A stretch of 7,970 nt of DNA from Acidobacteriaceae bacterium (GTDB lineage Bacteria; Acidobacteriota; Terriglobia; Terriglobales; Acidobacteriaceae), in assembly GCA_003152795.1 (NCBI GenBank), contig PMBA01000458.1, positions 1,707 through 9,676 of the forward strand, in the 5' to 3' direction. Both the position numbers and the translations under genes were made by a program. The notes under the pieces are model-generated. The model saw nothing but the letters and a program-made list of their open reading frames with translations. It ran no database searches and was not told the DNA's origin. Shown piece by piece: positions 7,031 to 7,970 of this stretch (position 1 is the stretch's first letter; each line of letters begins with the position of its first letter).

Positions 7031-7837
7031 TCAGCGCAAGCGCAGAATCTCAACCGTGATGTTATCGGGGCCTCCGCGCTCTCGAGCGAGTTCGATCAGC
7101 TCGCGGCCAGCAAGTTCCGCGCTCTTGTTTTCCACGGCGGCGAGAATCTCCGGGTCGCGTACCTGCCCCCAGAGGCCATCCGTGCAGATGAGGAGCACGT
7201 CCTGGTGGCGCAGAGGTTCGGGGAAGCCGGGGGAGTCCATGATGAGATCGGGGTTCGTGCCTAGAGCTGCGGTCAGAATGTTGCGCTGGGGATGGGTCTC
7301 CGCCTCTTCCGCGCTAATCATTCCCGCCTCTACGAGGCGACCAACGTAGGAGTGGTCGCGGGTTACACGGTGAATCTGACCGTCGCGGATGAGGTAGAGG
7401 CGGGAGTCGCCCACGTGAACGTAATAAAGCGCATCATAGTCGCCGCCACCGCTCTGGCCCCCATCCGCCCCACGGTGAGCACCCCGGACGATCGCCGCTG
7501 CGGTGCAGGTGGTTCCCATACCGCGTAATTCGGGATGGGCGAAGCTGTATTGGCGGATCTGGTGGTGGGCCGCCTGCAAAGCCTCAATCAGGGCTGCCTG
7601 CGGGTCGTTGCCGGCGGAATCGCGATACACAGCGACCAGCGTCTCCACCGCCAACCGACTGGCTTCCTGACCGCCTTCGTAGCCACCCATTCCGTCGGCC
7701 ACCACGGCCAGCCTCCCCTTGCGTGGAAACTCCCGGTCGTCCTCCGGCTCCCAATAACCAAAGGAATCTTCGTTATTGGTGCGCAGGCAGCCGATATCGG
7801 ACAGGCTCGATAGTTCAATTCCGGAGCGGACCTTCAT
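7031..7837 (-). CDS. PP2C-type serine/threonine protein phosphatase (Stp/PrpC-like)
   Basis: A 268-residue cytosolic, metal-dependent phosphatase that removes phosphate from Ser/Thr, usually opposing Hanks-type kinases such as PknB/PrkC. Seen: SDIGCLRTNNEDSF (13-26) with metal-binding E23/D24, VVADGMGGYEGGQEAS (45-60) with D48, GMGTTCTAA (106-114), YVHVGDSRLYLIRDGQ (139-154), THPQRNILTAALG (181-193), LLICTDGLW (215-223) with D220, and GGPDNITV (255-262) with D258. All core metal ligands are present and length is typical. A Gly-rich, polar insert at 118-134 lies between two core strands and is probably a surface loop. No membrane segment or fused sensor domain exists, and no kinase gene is visible here. 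ATG 7837 overlaps the stop of a possible 11-codon ORF; its own ribosome site is poor. Confidence 0.95.
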   Translation of the reverse strand: MKVRSGIELSSLSDIGCLRTNNEDSFGYWEPEDDREFPRKGRLAVVADGMGGYEGGQEASRLAVETLVAVYRDSAGNDPQAALIEALQAAHHQIRQYSFAHPELRGMGTTCTAAAIVRGAHRGADGGQSGGGDYDALYYVHVGDSRLYLIRDGQIHRVTRDHSYVGRLVEAGMISAEEAETHPQRNILTAALGTNPDLIMDSPGFPEPLRHQDVLLICTDGLWGQVRDPEILAAVENKSAELAGRELIELARERGGPDNITVEILRLR

Positions 7838-7869
7838 CCGGGCACGACTTCGATGTCGGGAATGAGCAT
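7834..7869 (-). CDS. Possible 11-codon leader ORF upstream of the phosphatase
   Basis: ATG at 7869 opens a short frame encoding MLIPDIEVVPG, whose TGA overlaps the phosphatase ATG in an ATGA junction. It lies within the expected leader of the mRNA from the promoter at 7901-7929. It has no convincing ribosome site. The frame is also open further upstream, so it could be a chance frame. Interpretation as a coupling leader peptide is speculative. Confidence 0.2.
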   Translation of the reverse strand: MLIPDIEVVPG

Positions 7870-7900
7870 AGGGAACGATGGCGTCAGGCGCAAACTTTGA

Positions 7901-7929
7901 ATTATAAGGGTTCCGTGCAGGACGCTCAA
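7901..7929 (-). promoter_or_regulatory. Sigma-70-like promoter of the PP2C phosphatase gene
   Basis: On the minus strand TTGAGC (7929-7924, 4/6 match) and a perfect TATAAT (7906-7901) are separated by the ideal 17 bases. The expected start near 7894 would leave a leader of about 57 bases before ATG 7837. It implies that the phosphatase has its own transcription unit, separate from whatever lies beyond base 7970. Confidence 0.6.
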
Positions 7930-7970
7930 ACGGGGTGGCAACCAGGTAGTGTCTCAGTTGAACGAAACCT

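Noticed and set aside
1..7970. CRISPR arrays, tRNA or rRNA genes, transposases, phage or toxin-antitoxin modules
   Set aside because: No regularly spaced repeats, tRNA-like cloverleaf, rRNA sequence or mobile-element protein was found on reading both strands.

Overview
All confidently assigned genes lie on the minus strand, so transcription runs from the right end of the window to the left. The DNA is moderately GC-rich with dense, ordinary bacterial coding. Three things fit an Acidobacteriota (Terriglobia-type) genome: the combination of a PGCP-type M28 peptidase, an Alx-type TerC protein and a cysteine-free Rrf2 regulator leading a sulfate permease operon; the codon choice; and gene boundaries that overlap by a few bases. 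This placement is an inference from style, not from a marker gene.

Layout in transcription order: (1) 7970-7838 is a short upstream region with a good sigma-70-like promoter (about 7901-7929) and a possible 11-codon leader ORF that overlaps the next start. (2) 7837-7031 encodes a PP2C-type Ser/Thr protein phosphatase. (3) 7030-6813 is a 218-base intergenic region with a small stem-loop and a promoter (6852-6879), over which lies a candidate operator dyad. (4) 6812-2290 is a five-gene sulfate/thiosulfate uptake operon: a CymR-like Rrf2 regulator, the periplasmic sulfate-binding protein, permeases CysT and CysW, and the ATPase CysA. The regulator overlaps sbp by 8 bases and cysW overlaps cysA by 4 bases (ATGA). 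Only cysT-cysW is separated by a sizeable gap (125 bases), which holds TTGAC repeats and a stem-loop. (5) 2289-2138 holds a weak terminator-like hairpin and a possible promoter. (6) 2137-668 encodes an exported M28 zinc peptidase. (7) 638-1 is a TerC/Alx family membrane protein cut by the window edge, starting about 30 bases after the peptidase stop and probably on the same transcript.

How it works together: the operon encodes a complete ABC importer for sulfate/thiosulfate plus a local repressor candidate, so sulfur uptake is likely controlled in cis by cysteine or sulfur status. The phosphatase and the peptidase/TerC pair look like independent flanking units. I found no mobile element, CRISPR array, RNA gene or clearly new system. 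The points worth a second look are regulatory: the cysT-cysW gap, the Rrf2 operator dyad and C-terminal extension, a possibly leaderless peptidase mRNA, and the leader ORF before the phosphatase.
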